Part shown: in pieces, positions 34,514 through 42,986 of the stretch
Layout of the letters: each line of letters starts with the position of its first letter
How positions within the stretch are numbered: the stretch's first letter is position 1
Source: Pseudomonas saxonica
GTDB taxonomy: Bacteria > Pseudomonadota > Gammaproteobacteria > Pseudomonadales > Pseudomonadaceae
Assembly (NCBI RefSeq): GCF_007858365.1
Contig: NZ_VFIO01000012.1
Location: 62,001 to 126,000, forward strand
DNA length: 64,000 nt
Direction of reading: 5' to 3'
Notes under the pieces: generated by a model
What the model saw: the letters and a program-made list of their open reading frames with translations, nothing else
Database searches by the model: none
What the model was told of the DNA's origin: nothing
Translations under genes and position numbers: made by a program

Positions 34514-35740
34514 TTAGTGTTGCAAGGTCACCAAGCGTGATACCGGCACCTTATTAATCTCTACGGTGTAATTGACGTTGCCATTGATGTCTTTCACGTC
34601 GTTATCGATGTATTCACCCTGATGATTGGGCACAGAGGCGATGTGCTGACCGTCACGGTAAATATGCACGGGTTTGCCACGCGGTTTGTCGCCTTGCCAC
34701 GTCAACACCACTTGCGAGGTGGCCGGTAAAGCCTGAGCTGTGAGCTGTCTGACACCCAGCGCCCCGATCAAGGGCAGCCCGTCCATTGAATGCTGTGCCG
34801 CATCCGGTGTGACGCCAAAGTGCTTCAGTATTGTGGGCGTGATGTCTGCCTGGCTGGCAAAGCCATACAAACCGCTGTGCCCCGGGTTGGTTGGCGCGCT
34901 GACGGGGTCGGTCAGTTGCGCGTTAGCCGATTTGTTCATCGCAATAAAGGTGGTCTTTTCACTCAAGGTTTGTTGCCCATGGCTGTAGCCGTCCGGCAGA
35001 CGGCGGCCGTGATCGGGCGAGACGATGATTAACCAGTCCTCTTTCGGGTGGGTGGCTTGACGACGTTCCAGCGCCGACAGCAACTGGCCGACTTGCGCAT
35101 CTACGCCCTGAATGGCTTGCTGATACTCAGTGGCAAAACCATGATCGTGACCCGCCAGGTCAGGCTCGTCGAAGTGGGCGAATACCAGGTCAGATTCACC
35201 ATGTTCAAGTTCGTAGCCGGCTTTATCGGCCACACACTGATCCACGTCCAGACATTTGGTGGCGCTGTCGATATAGCCTTGAGCGATGTCTTGGGCGAAG
35301 TTGTCGTTGATGGTGCCCCAACTGACAATGCTGGTGGTTTTGCGCTGTGGCGCTGCGCGCTTGAGTTGCTCGAACAGGCTGGGCGCCTGGTTGCGCAATG
35401 CCCCATTGTTGGCGTCGACCTGGTGCCGGTTCACCCAACTGCCGGTCAAAATAGTCGCCCATCCGGGGCCACTGTTGGTCAATTGTTCAGTGGAGGTGCC
35501 GTCAATGCCTCCGATGTAACTCTTGGCCAGTTTTAGGCTGCCAATGTGCGGCGCCATATTCTGTGCAATGGCCTCCTGCAATTTTTCGTACTGCATGCCG
35601 TCGACACCAATCAACAAGGCTTTTTGAGTCTTGGATTTTTGGCTGTCAGCTGAAGAGGGCGTGAGTGCAAGCGCTGGCACACAGGCCAATGACAGGCTCA
35701 GGCAGGCGGCGATGGAAAGCGCAACAGTGGAATAACGCAT
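34514..35740 (-). CDS. Exported alkaline phosphatase-superfamily phosphodiesterase / nucleotide pyrophosphatase
   Basis: 408 residues from ATG 35740, which has GAGG 7 bases upstream and opens a signal peptide (ending near ALA, residue 25). The earlier ATG at 35818 would hide this signal and is rejected. The alkaline-phosphatase fold shows IGVDGMQY (metal), NSGPGWATILTG (nucleophile region, Thr/Ser), HFDEPDLAGHDHG and SPDHG (metals). The carboxyl 75 residues look like a beta-sandwich module (VVLTWQGDKP, VNYTVEINKV). It would cleave phosphodiesters or pyrophosphates outside the cytoplasm; the substrate is unknown. Confidence 0.85.
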   Translation of the reverse strand: MRYSTVALSIAACLSLSLACVPALALTPSSADSQKSKTQKALLIGVDGMQYEKLQEAIAQNMAPHIGSLKLAKSYIGGIDGTSTEQLTNSGPGWATILTGSWVNRHQVDANNGALRNQAPSLFEQLKRAAPQRKTTSIVSWGTINDNFAQDIAQGYIDSATKCLDVDQCVADKAGYELEHGESDLVFAHFDEPDLAGHDHGFATEYQQAIQGVDAQVGQLLSALERRQATHPKEDWLIIVSPDHGRRLPDGYSHGQQTLSEKTTFIAMNKSANAQLTDPVSAPTNPGHSGLYGFASQADITPTILKHFGVTPDAAQHSMDGLPLIGALGVRQLTAQALPATSQVVLTWQGDKPRGKPVHIYRDGQHIASVPNHQGEYIDNDVKDINGNVNYTVEINKVPVSRLVTLQH

Positions 35741-35852
35741 GGCAGACCTCAGTGAAGGAACGGGACACCGGCGAGTATTCAGTCGGTGTATTTCACTGGG
35801 GTGAATCTGCTGAAGCATTTAAACCACGGGATGTTTCTGCGCCCCGTGGAGT

Positions 35853-36578
35853 TCACACGGTGACGAGTTCTTGGCTTAGTACTGTATCCAGCGCCGTGCG
35901 TGCATCATCCAGTTGCACCAGCGTGGCATGCCGCGCACCCAGGGCGTCGTGGTTTTCGATGGCCGTCAAAATGGCTTTGTGCCGAGGCAGCGCCAGTTCA
36001 TGCAAGTTGGGACGGCGATTTGAATGCTTTAACGCTTCACGCAACGCCAACGACAGCATATTGCACAGGTTGGCAAGCAAGTCATTGTGAGTAGCATCGG
36101 CAATGCGACTGTGAAAATCCAGGTCGGGCTGTAACAACGCTTCAGGTGTTTCGGCCTTTTCCATGCGCTCATAGGCATCACGTATAGAGGCGACTTCTTC
36201 GTCGGTCGCGTGCTGAGCGGCGAGGGCGGCCACGGCGGGTTCGATAATGCTGCGCACACTGGTCAGCAAGGCAAAGAATTCGTTTTGCGGCGAACTCTGC
36301 ATCAGCCAATGCAGCACATCGGGGTCCAGCATGTGCCACTCACGCCGTGGCTTGACCACTGTTCCTACGCGCGGTTTGGAATACACCAGACCTTTGGCAA
36401 GCAACACCCGCGTTGCTTCGCGCAGCACCGGACGGCTGACGGCATACTCTTCGCACAGCAAGGCTTCTGCGGGCAGTTTGTCATCGGGTTTAAAGCGCCC
36501 GGAGACAATTTGCATGCCCAGTTCCTGAACGATGCGCGCGTGCATGCTTTTGCGCTCGGAGGGCTGACGATAATCCAT
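35853..36578 (-). CDS. GntR family regulator, FCD (FadR-like) subfamily
   Basis: 241 residues from ATG 36578 (ATG 36611 adds 11). The amino-terminal winged helix (about 10-75, with CEEYAVSRPVLREATRVL) is followed by an FCD ligand domain (about 95-225) whose DLDFHSRIADATHN and LPRHKAILTAIENHD histidines and aspartate bind metal. It lies just downstream of the dehydratase gene, and two TNGTNNNACNA operator matches occur at 38652 and 38725, so it probably controls the sugar-acid cluster with a sugar acid or its keto-acid as inducer. Confidence 0.9.
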   Translation of the reverse strand: MDYRQPSERKSMHARIVQELGMQIVSGRFKPDDKLPAEALLCEEYAVSRPVLREATRVLLAKGLVYSKPRVGTVVKPRREWHMLDPDVLHWLMQSSPQNEFFALLTSVRSIIEPAVAALAAQHATDEEVASIRDAYERMEKAETPEALLQPDLDFHSRIADATHNDLLANLCNMLSLALREALKHSNRRPNLHELALPRHKAILTAIENHDALGARHATLVQLDDARTALDTVLSQELVTV

Positions 36579-36715
36579 AGGGCGTAGGTCGATCCTGTGG
36601 CAGAAAGGCACCGATGATAACAGCCACGCGTGGCGTAAACCTCACAAAACCCGGATGTCGCACCGTTTTGTAGTTGCTGGTGAAGGCTGCGAATTGCCCG
36701 CCCGCTGATCACGTC

Positions 36716-36862
36716 GTAGCAGTTGACGAGTAATGCGAGGCTACGTTCGACGATGCAATCGTCGCAAACGCTATGACCACGATGTTTCTGATTCATCGGG
36801 TTATTTGGGTTTACGACGGCTTTGCCGCCGATCGCAGCCTCGCAGAGCTCGTCAGCTGCTAC
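36716..36862. repeat. REPIN-like inverted REP pair 4
   Basis: Lies in the 322-base gap between the GntR gene and the dehydratase. It starts GTAGCAGTTGACGAG and ends in the inverted CTCGTCAGCTGCTAC. A decayed single REP (GTAGTTGCTGGTGAAGGCTG) precedes it at about 36670. Nothing else is seen in the gap. Confidence 0.75.
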
Positions 36863-36900
36863 GGGTTTTTTGCCACCTTGCGACTACAGGTGTTGCTCGA

Positions 36901-38637
36901 TCAATGAGAATGACGCGGTACTTCTGATCCGCGGCAACCGACCAGGAAGTCAAAGTCGCAGCCCTGATCGGCCTGCATCACGTGGTCGATGTACAGCTGG
37001 CGATAGCCGCCAATCAGCAGGTTTTTCGGTGGTTCGATGTCGGCCAGTCGGGCAGCCAGTTCCGCGTCGCTGATGTCCAGGTGCAAACGCCCGCTGGCGC
37101 AGTCCAGTTCGATCCAGTCACCTTCTTGCACGGCAGCCAATGGCCCGCCCGCCGCAGCTTCGGGTGCCACATGCAAAACCACGGTGCCATAAGCCGTGCC
37201 GCTCATGCGCGCATCGGAAATACGCACCATGTCGGTCACGCCCTGGGCCAGCAGCTTGGCCGGCAAGCCCATGTTGCCGACTTCGGCCATGCCCGGATAA
37301 CCCTTTGGCCCACAGTTCTTCATCACCAGTATCGAGTCGGCGGTGACGTCCAGTTCAGGGTCGTTGATGCGCGCTTTGTACATGTCGAAGTTTTCAAACA
37401 CCACGGCTTGCCCGCGATGTTTCATCAGCGCCGGGGTGGCAGCAGAGGGTTTCAGTACGGCACCCAGAGGCGCCAGGTTGCCGCGTAATACGCAAATGCC
37501 ACCGTCCGCCACCAGCGGATTTTCAATGGCGCGGATCACTTCGTCGTCGCCGTAAATAGGCGAGTTTTTCACGTTGTCCCAAAGACTCTGACCATTGACG
37601 GTCAGTGCATTGGGGTGCGGAATCAAGTTGTTTTCACCCATCCGGCGCAGTACAGCAGGCAGACCGCCCGCGTAGTAGAACTCTTCCATCAGGAAGCGTC
37701 CGGAAGGCTGCAAGTCCACCAGCGTCGGGGTGCCGCGACCGATACGGGTCCAGTCATCCAGTTCCAGGTCGACGCCAATGCGCCCGGCGATGGCTTTCAA
37801 GTGGATCACCGCATTGGTCGAGCCGCCGATGGCCGCATTGACCCGAATCGCATTTTCAAAGGCCTCTTTGGTCAGCACTTTGGACAGGCGCAGGTCTTCA
37901 CGCACCATTTGTACGGCACGCATGCCGGACATGTGCGCCAGAACGTAACGGCGCGAATCCACTGCCGGAATCGCAGCGTTGTGCGGCAACGAAGTGCCTA
38001 ATGCTTCGGCCATGCACGCCATGGTCGAGGCGGTGCCCATGGTGTTGCAGGTGCCCGCCGAACGTGACATGCCGGCTTCTGCCGAGAGGAATTCGTCGAG
38101 GCTGATGGCGCCCGCTTTATAAGACTCGTGCATCTGCCAGACGATAGTGCCGGCGCCGATGTCTTTGCCCTTGTGCTTGCCGTTAAGCATCGGCCCACCG
38201 GTCACCACAATAGCGGGGACGTCGCAGCTGGCGGCACCCATCAACAGGGCCGGGGTGGTTTTGTCGCAGCCGGTCAGCAGCACAACGCCGTCAATCGGGT
38301 TGCCGCGAATCGCTTCCTCCACGTCCATGCTGGCCAGGTTGCGGGTCAGCATGGCGGTCGGGCGCAGGTTCGATTCGCCATTGGAGAACACCGGGAACTC
38401 TACCGGGAAGCCCCCGGCTTCGATGACACCACGCTTGACGTGCTCGGCAATGGTTCGAAAGTGAGCGTTGCACGGAGTCAGTTCTGACCACGTGTTGCAG
38501 ATACCGATGATTGGTTTGCCCTGGAACTGATGGTCGGCAATGCCCTGATTCTTCATCCAGCTGCGGTACATGAAGCCGTTTTTGTCCGCGCTGCCAAACC
38601 ATTGGGCGGAGCGCAGGGGAGGCGTTTTATCAGACAT
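36901..38637 (-). CDS. IlvD/Edd family sugar-acid dehydratase (pentonate/aldonate type)
   Basis: 578 residues. The three iron-sulfur cysteines are C56 (ELTPCN), C124 (TGCDKTTPA) and C197 (SAGTCNTMG), as in [2Fe-2S] L-arabinonate/D-xylonate dehydratases, and the length fits that group rather than IlvD proper or Edd. It would form a 2-keto-3-deoxy sugar acid. The divergent MFS, FAH-fold and semialdehyde dehydrogenase genes complete a non-phosphorylative route to 2-oxoglutarate if the substrate is a pentonate. The exact sugar acid is inferred. Confidence 0.85.
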   Translation of the reverse strand: MSDKTPPLRSAQWFGSADKNGFMYRSWMKNQGIADHQFQGKPIIGICNTWSELTPCNAHFRTIAEHVKRGVIEAGGFPVEFPVFSNGESNLRPTAMLTRNLASMDVEEAIRGNPIDGVVLLTGCDKTTPALLMGAASCDVPAIVVTGGPMLNGKHKGKDIGAGTIVWQMHESYKAGAISLDEFLSAEAGMSRSAGTCNTMGTASTMACMAEALGTSLPHNAAIPAVDSRRYVLAHMSGMRAVQMVREDLRLSKVLTKEAFENAIRVNAAIGGSTNAVIHLKAIAGRIGVDLELDDWTRIGRGTPTLVDLQPSGRFLMEEFYYAGGLPAVLRRMGENNLIPHPNALTVNGQSLWDNVKNSPIYGDDEVIRAIENPLVADGGICVLRGNLAPLGAVLKPSAATPALMKHRGQAVVFENFDMYKARINDPELDVTADSILVMKNCGPKGYPGMAEVGNMGLPAKLLAQGVTDMVRISDARMSGTAYGTVVLHVAPEAAAGGPLAAVQEGDWIELDCASGRLHLDISDAELAARLADIEPPKNLLIGGYRQLYIDHVMQADQGCDFDFLVGCRGSEVPRHSH

Positions 38638-38651
38638 GGCGGACTCTCTTA

Positions 38652-38735
38652 TTGTATGACTAATTGATTTTTATGCTCCTAAAGTAGCTGGAAAAATGCC
38701 GTCTTGGAAGTGTTGTTGGGTAAATAGTATTACTA
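38652..38735. promoter_or_regulatory. Two GntR/FCD-type operator matches in the divergent promoter region
   Basis: TTGTATGACTA (38652-38662) and TAGTATTACTA (38725-38735) both fit TNGTNNNACNA, the site typical of FCD-type GntR repressors. The first is 15 bases before the dehydratase start and the second is on the transporter side, so one repressor could silence both directions, perhaps with looping. The GntR regulator at 35853 is the obvious candidate. Confidence 0.6.
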
Positions 38736-38827
38736 TATAGTCCGTTTTAACTGAGAGCTGATCCTGGCATTTTCCCGCCTGAGGCCACTCCAGAGGTGCC
38801 ATAACAAAAACAATGGGAGACCGTCAT

Positions 38828-40150
38828 ATGAGCCAGGAACTCGGGCTTATTCGCCGCATTACGTTAAAACTCATTCCATTTCTGATCCTGCTCTACCTCA
38901 TTGCCTATGTAGACCGCTCTGCCGTGGGGTTTGCCAAGCTGCACATGGGCGCTGACGTTGGCATTGGCGACGCGGCGTACGGGTTAGGCGCGGGCTTGTT
39001 CTTTATCGGTTATTTCCTGATGGAGATTCCCAGTAACCTGATGCTGGAGCGCTTCGGCGCCCGGCGCTGGTTTGCCCGCATCATGTTGACCTGGGGCGCC
39101 ATCACGATTGGCATGGCGTTTGTGCAGGGGCCGCACAGTTTCTATGTGATGCGCTTTTTACTCGGGGTCGCCGAAGCGGGGTTCTTTCCGGGCGTTCTGT
39201 ACTACATCACTCAGTGGTTCCCGGTGCGCCATCGCGGCAAAATCCTGGGCCTGTTCATCCTCTCGCAACCCATCGCCATGATGATTACCGGGCCCATATC
39301 GGGCGGTTTGCTTGGGATGGAAGGCGTGTTCGGCCTGCACGGCTGGCAATGGCTGTTTATCGTGATTGGCATGCCGGCCATTCTGCTCACCTGGCCTGTA
39401 CTGCGTTACCTGCCGGATGGCCCGAAACAGGTCAAATGGATGACTCAGCCCGAGAAGGACTGGCTGGTGGGTGAGTTGGAAAAGGACTTGCAGGAGTACG
39501 GTCAGACCCGTCACGGCAATCCGTTGCATGCACTCAAAGACAAGCGTGTGTTGTTGCTTGCGCTGTTCTATCTGCCCGTGACCTTGAGCATCTACGGTCT
39601 GGGCCTGTGGTTGCCCACGCTGATCAAACAGTTTGGCGGCAGTGACCTGACCACCGGCTTTGTGTCCTCTGTGCCGTACATCTTCGGCATCATCGGCCTG
39701 CTGATCATTCCGCGCAGTTCTGACCGTCTGAACGACCGTTACGGGCATCTGGCCGGGCTGTATGTCGTGGGCGCGATTGGCTTGTTTTTCAGCGCATGGC
39801 TGACGGTTCCAGTGTTGCAACTGGGGGCGCTGTGCCTGGTGGCGTTCTCGTTGTTTTCCTGCACGGCGATTTTCTGGACCTTGCCGGGGCGCTTTTTTGC
39901 AGGCGCCAGTGCGGCGGCCGGGATTGCCTTGATCAACTCAGTCGGCAATCTCGGCGGCTACATCGGCCCGTTCGTGATTGGTGCACTCAAGGAATACACC
40001 GGCAATCTGGCCTCGGGCCTGTATTTCCTCTCGGGCGTGATGGTGTTCGGGTTATTCCTGACGGTTGTCGTGTACCGCGTACTGGAGCGCAAACACGTGC
40101 TCAAACCCACTGAATTCGCGGCCAGCGCACGTGCGGCCACTCATCCTTAA
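38828..40150 (+). CDS. MFS transporter, anion:cation symporter family (sugar-acid uptake)
   Basis: 440 residues with 12 predicted membrane helices. The ACS-family signature is visible in the first third: AYVDRSAVGFAKLHM, GYFLMEIPSNLMLERFGAR and GVAEAGFFPGVLYYITQWFP. ATG 38828 has GGGAG 8 bases upstream and is preferred over ATG 38813. Members move glucarate, galactonate and similar anions with protons. It heads a plus-strand operon with the FAH-type and aldehyde dehydrogenase genes, divergent from the dehydratase. Confidence 0.9.
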   Translation: MSQELGLIRRITLKLIPFLILLYLIAYVDRSAVGFAKLHMGADVGIGDAAYGLGAGLFFIGYFLMEIPSNLMLERFGARRWFARIMLTWGAITIGMAFVQGPHSFYVMRFLLGVAEAGFFPGVLYYITQWFPVRHRGKILGLFILSQPIAMMITGPISGGLLGMEGVFGLHGWQWLFIVIGMPAILLTWPVLRYLPDGPKQVKWMTQPEKDWLVGELEKDLQEYGQTRHGNPLHALKDKRVLLLALFYLPVTLSIYGLGLWLPTLIKQFGGSDLTTGFVSSVPYIFGIIGLLIIPRSSDRLNDRYGHLAGLYVVGAIGLFFSAWLTVPVLQLGALCLVAFSLFSCTAIFWTLPGRFFAGASAAAGIALINSVGNLGGYIGPFVIGALKEYTGNLASGLYFLSGVMVFGLFLTVVVYRVLERKHVLKPTEFAASARAATHP

Positions 40151-40161
40151 GGAAGCTTGTT

Positions 40162-41154
40162 ATGCGTTTAGTACAGTTTGAATTGAACAACGGTGAGCGC
40201 CGCGTCGGGTTGGTAGACGGTGGCCTGGTGCGTGAGGTGCAGGATGCCAGCAGCGTACGCGAGTTGGCCCTGGCCGCGATTGAAGCAGGCATCGGCCTCG
40301 CTCAACAAGTCGACCAACAGGGTTTGGGCAAGAGCCATGATTACCCGGAATTATTGGCGCAGTTGAGAATTCTGCCGCCGCTGGACCACCCTGATCCTGC
40401 GCATATGCTGATCAGCGGCACGGGCTTGACCCATCTGGGCAGTGCTTCGGCGCGGGACAAAATGCACCAGCAGGCGGGCGATGAGTCGACCTTGACCGAC
40501 ACCATGCGCATCTTCAAATGGGGTGTGGAGGGCGGCAAGCCAGCTACGGGTCAGGCCGGTGTGCAACCTGAGTGGTTCTACAAAGGCGACGGCAGTATTG
40601 TCGTACGCCCCGGCCAGCCGTTCCCCTTGCCGCCGTTTGCCGAAGATGCGGGCGAAGAGCCGGAAATCGGTGGCCTGTATGTCATCGGTCATGACGGCAA
40701 GCCTTATCGACTGGGCTTCGCCGTAGGTAACGAATTTTCTGACCATGTAATGGAACGTAAAAACTACCTGTATCTGGCCCATTCAAAACTGCGCAGCTGT
40801 TCGTACGGGCCTGAACTGCGGGTCGGCGAACTGCCCCAGCATTTGGCGGGTCGCAGCCGGATTCTGCGTAACGGCCAAGTGCTGTGGGAGAACGAGTTTC
40901 TCAGCGGCGAAGCCAATATGTGCCACAGCCTGGAAAATCTCGAATATCACCATTTCAAATACAGCCAGTTTCTGCGGCCGGGAGATGTGCATATTCACTT
41001 TTTCGGCACGGCGACCCTGTCGTTCGGTGATGGCATTCGCACGCAGCCCGGCGATATTTTCGAAATCAGTCAAGCCGAGTTCGGCGCACCCCTGGTCAAC
41101 GGTATTGCCCCGGTGGACGCGGTATTCGAACCCGGCAGCATCGGCACACTTTAA
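40162..41154 (+). CDS. Fumarylacetoacetate hydrolase-fold protein (AraD1/GguC-like), probable 2-keto-3-deoxy-acid dehydratase
   Basis: 330 residues of the FAH fold, with the catalytic domain in about 75-330 (LISGTGLTHLGSASARDKM, EPEIGGLYVIGHDGKPYRLG, GNEFSDHVMERKNY). The family label AraD1/GguC is from recognition. Together with the dehydratase and the semialdehyde dehydrogenase it would convert a 2-keto-3-deoxypentonate to 2-oxoglutarate semialdehyde. A role as an aldolase-like lyase giving pyruvate is the main alternative. Confidence 0.8.
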   Translation: MRLVQFELNNGERRVGLVDGGLVREVQDASSVRELALAAIEAGIGLAQQVDQQGLGKSHDYPELLAQLRILPPLDHPDPAHMLISGTGLTHLGSASARDKMHQQAGDESTLTDTMRIFKWGVEGGKPATGQAGVQPEWFYKGDGSIVVRPGQPFPLPPFAEDAGEEPEIGGLYVIGHDGKPYRLGFAVGNEFSDHVMERKNYLYLAHSKLRSCSYGPELRVGELPQHLAGRSRILRNGQVLWENEFLSGEANMCHSLENLEYHHFKYSQFLRPGDVHIHFFGTATLSFGDGIRTQPGDIFEISQAEFGAPLVNGIAPVDAVFEPGSIGTL

Positions 41155-41165
41155 AAGGAAACCCC

Positions 41166-42749
41166 ATGACGCAGATTCTCGGACATAACTACATCGGCGG
41201 CCAACGCAGTGCTGAAGGCAGCACCCTGGTCAAGAGTGTCGATGCCACCACGGGCGAAACACTGGCCTACGATTTTTATCAGGCCACGGCGCAGGAAGTT
41301 GATCGCGCCGCGACCGCCGCTGCCAGCGCCTACCCGGCATTTCGGGCCTTGAGCGCCGAACGCCGTGCTGAATTTCTCGACGCGATCGCTGATGAACTGG
41401 ATGCACTGGGCGATGAGTTTGTCGCCATAGTGTGCCGCGAGACGGCATTGCCGGCGGGTCGTATTCAGGGCGAGCGAGGGCGTACCAGCGGGCAAATGCG
41501 TTTGTTTGCCAAGGTGCTGCGCCGTGGCGATTTTTATGGGGCTCGCATTGATCAGGCACTGCCGGATCGTACGCCACTCCCGCGTCCTGATTTGCGCCAG
41601 TACCGCCTGGGTGTTGGGCCCGTTGCGGTGTTTGGCGCGAGTAATTTTCCGTTGGCTTTTTCCACAGCTGGCGGTGACACCGCATCGGCGCTGGCGGCCG
41701 GTTGCCCGGTGGTGTTCAAGGCTCACAGCGGGCACATGGCTACCGCCGAGTGGGTGGCGGACGCGCTGATTCGTGCTGCTGAGCGTACGGGCATGCCGGC
41801 AGGGGTGTTCAACATGATTTATGGCTCGGGCGTCGGTGAAGCATTGGTCAAGCACCCGGCCATTCAAGCGGTCGGTTTCACCGGCTCGCTGCACGGCGGT
41901 CGCGCGCTGTGCGACATGGCGGCAGCACGCCCGCAGCCGATCCCGGTGTTCGCCGAGATGTCCAGCATCAACCCGGTGATTATCCTGCCGCAGGCCTTGG
42001 CGACGCGTAGCGCAACCATTGCCCGTGAACTGGCAGCCTCTGTGGTGCAAGGGTGCGGGCAGTTCTGCACCAATCCCGGTCTGGTCATCGGGATTCGCTC
42101 ACCGGCCTTTACCGCGTTCATCGAACAATTGGCCGGACAAATCAGCGAGCAACCGGCACAGACCATGCTCAACGTAGGCACCTTGCGCAGTTATGGCAAA
42201 GGCCTGGACGCCTTGCTCAGCCATGCTCGTATCGAGCACGTGGCCGGTCAGATGCAGCAAGGCCGTCAGGCCCAACCGCAACTGTTCAAAGCGGATGTCA
42301 GCTTGTTGCTGGACGGCGACGAGGTGTTGCAGGAAGAGGTCTTTGGCCCGACTACAGTGGTCATTGAAGTCGCCGATCAAGCCCAGCTCAGTGCTGCAAT
42401 CAACGGCCTGCGCGGTCAACTGACGGCCACGCTGATAGGCGAAACAACTGACTTTGAGCAGTTCGGCGAATTGACCGGGTTACTGGAGCAAAAAGTCGGA
42501 CGTATTCTGCTTAATGGCTACCCGACTGGCGTCGAGGTGTGCGATTCGATGGTCCACGGTGGGCCGTATCCGGCGACCTCCGATGCTCGCGGCACGTCGG
42601 TGGGCACCTTGGCCATCGACCGCTTTCTGCGTCCGGTGTGCTTGCAGAATTACCCTGACAGCTTGCTGCCGGATGTGTTGAAAAATGCCAACCCTCTGGG
42701 CATTCAACGCTTGGTGGATGGCCAGTTCTCGAACCGGGCCATCGGCTGA
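41166..42749 (+). CDS. Aldehyde dehydrogenase (NADP+), 2-oxoglutarate semialdehyde dehydrogenase type
   Basis: 527 residues. The catalytic cysteine is C301 (GQFCTNPG) and the general base is E264 (FAEMSSINP). The length and GASNFPLAFSTAGGDTASALAAG place it with 2-oxoglutarate semialdehyde dehydrogenases. It would finish the pathway by making 2-oxoglutarate. It lies 11 bases after the FAH-fold gene in one operon. A weak hairpin, CCTGGC/GCCAGG near 42756-42778, may end the transcript. Confidence 0.9.
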   Translation: MTQILGHNYIGGQRSAEGSTLVKSVDATTGETLAYDFYQATAQEVDRAATAAASAYPAFRALSAERRAEFLDAIADELDALGDEFVAIVCRETALPAGRIQGERGRTSGQMRLFAKVLRRGDFYGARIDQALPDRTPLPRPDLRQYRLGVGPVAVFGASNFPLAFSTAGGDTASALAAGCPVVFKAHSGHMATAEWVADALIRAAERTGMPAGVFNMIYGSGVGEALVKHPAIQAVGFTGSLHGGRALCDMAAARPQPIPVFAEMSSINPVIILPQALATRSATIARELAASVVQGCGQFCTNPGLVIGIRSPAFTAFIEQLAGQISEQPAQTMLNVGTLRSYGKGLDALLSHARIEHVAGQMQQGRQAQPQLFKADVSLLLDGDEVLQEEVFGPTTVVIEVADQAQLSAAINGLRGQLTATLIGETTDFEQFGELTGLLEQKVGRILLNGYPTGVEVCDSMVHGGPYPATSDARGTSVGTLAIDRFLRPVCLQNYPDSLLPDVLKNANPLGIQRLVDGQFSNRAIG

Positions 42750-42986
42750 TTTGATCCTGGCTGGCAACCGCCTGCCAGGTGGTTCAATGCTACGGGCCTC
42801 TGCGCCTCGCTGATAAAACCCCCGCTAGAGGTATTGGGCTGGGGCTTTCAATGACACGTCGTCAGGCATCGCTCATGCGGTGTTTGACGGCGCTCCATAA
42901 CCGGATACCGCAGCCGTGGTGACGGGGTGTTTTTAAATGCGATGTATCGCGGGTTGAACCGCACATCTCATTGGAACACGGTCTCT

